A model generated the notes under the pieces. It saw only the letters and a list, made by a program, of their open reading frames with translations. It had not been told where the DNA came from and searched no databases. A stretch of 64,000 nt of DNA from Candidatus Providencia siddallii (lineage in GTDB: Bacteria > Pseudomonadota > Gammaproteobacteria > Enterobacterales > Enterobacteriaceae): NCBI GenBank assembly GCA_001457715.1, contig CVRF01000003.1, positions 186,001 to 250,000 of the forward strand, read 5' to 3'. A program made the translations under genes and the position numbers. Numbering within the stretch: the stretch's first letter is position 1; every line of letters begins with the position of its first letter. Below, one piece after another: positions 61,214 through 64,000 of the stretch.

Positions 61214-64000
<2,787 letters not shown>

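Overview
The window is about 64 kb of extremely A+T-rich bacterial DNA. The proteins look enterobacterial throughout: RpoB, RpoC, EF-G, NusG, DksA and RecC align almost residue for residue with the E. coli proteins as I remember them. Base composition, spacers of 0.3-2 kb with no genes, pruned operons and decaying genes point to a long-term, genome-reduced insect or leech endosymbiont of the Enterobacterales. The retained vitamin and cofactor genes (thiamine, pantothenate, lipoate, part of folate) resemble symbionts of blood feeders, such as Wigglesworthia or the Arsenophonus/Providencia siddallii type. The genus cannot be fixed from this window.

Layout. 1-6.7 kb: minus-strand thiCEFSGH operon. 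8.5-26.6 kb: plus-strand ribosomal/RNA polymerase block, rpsL-rpsG-fusA, then secE-rplA-rplJ-rplL-nusG-rplK-rpoB-rpoC. 26.8-31.4 kb: minus-strand dnaX-ybaB-htpG-adk without recR. 32.5-33.9 kb: a DASS/INDY-type carboxylate transporter. 34.5-39.3 kb: eno, pyrG and a decayed relA. 40.2-46 kb: plus-strand mtn, dksA, pcnB, folK, panB, panC. 46-50 kb: rnhA, tktA, dnaQ. 50.5-57.7 kb: recC, amiC, dapF, yigB. 57.8-60.8 kb: minus-strand ybdN-like gene, lipA, lipB. 61.06-64 kb: 5S rRNA and most of 23S rRNA on the minus strand, running off the right edge. I recognised no tRNA, insertion sequence, phage gene or CRISPR array.

The strongest discovery is the order of the beta operon. The near-universal order secE-nusG-rplK-rplA-rplJ-rplL-rpoB-rpoC is here secE-rplA-rplJ-rplL-nusG-rplK-rpoB-rpoC. 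The spacers hold what look like fossils of the missing neighbours: a SecE C-terminus directly before nusG, an RplK C-terminus directly before rplA, a weaker nusG-start relic after secE, and a possible rplJ-start relic after rplK. This fits a tandem duplication of secE-rplL followed by reciprocal gene loss. tuf is also missing from its usual place after fusA.

The other main points are: an mtn gene with intact catalytic residues but no in-frame ATG/GTG/TTG, sitting behind an A9 tract; a relA fossil with a frameshift and an internal stop beside an intact dksA; recC without recB and recD at its locus; DnaX ending exactly after domain III; and an A+T-rich insertion in helix 45 of 23S rRNA. The metabolic genes fit together. 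TPP, lipoate and CoA (from pantothenate) are all cofactors of 2-oxoacid dehydrogenases, TPP also serves transketolase (tktA is present), and MTA/SAH nucleosidase (Mtn) clears the 5'-deoxyadenosine produced by the radical-SAM enzymes ThiC, ThiH and LipA.
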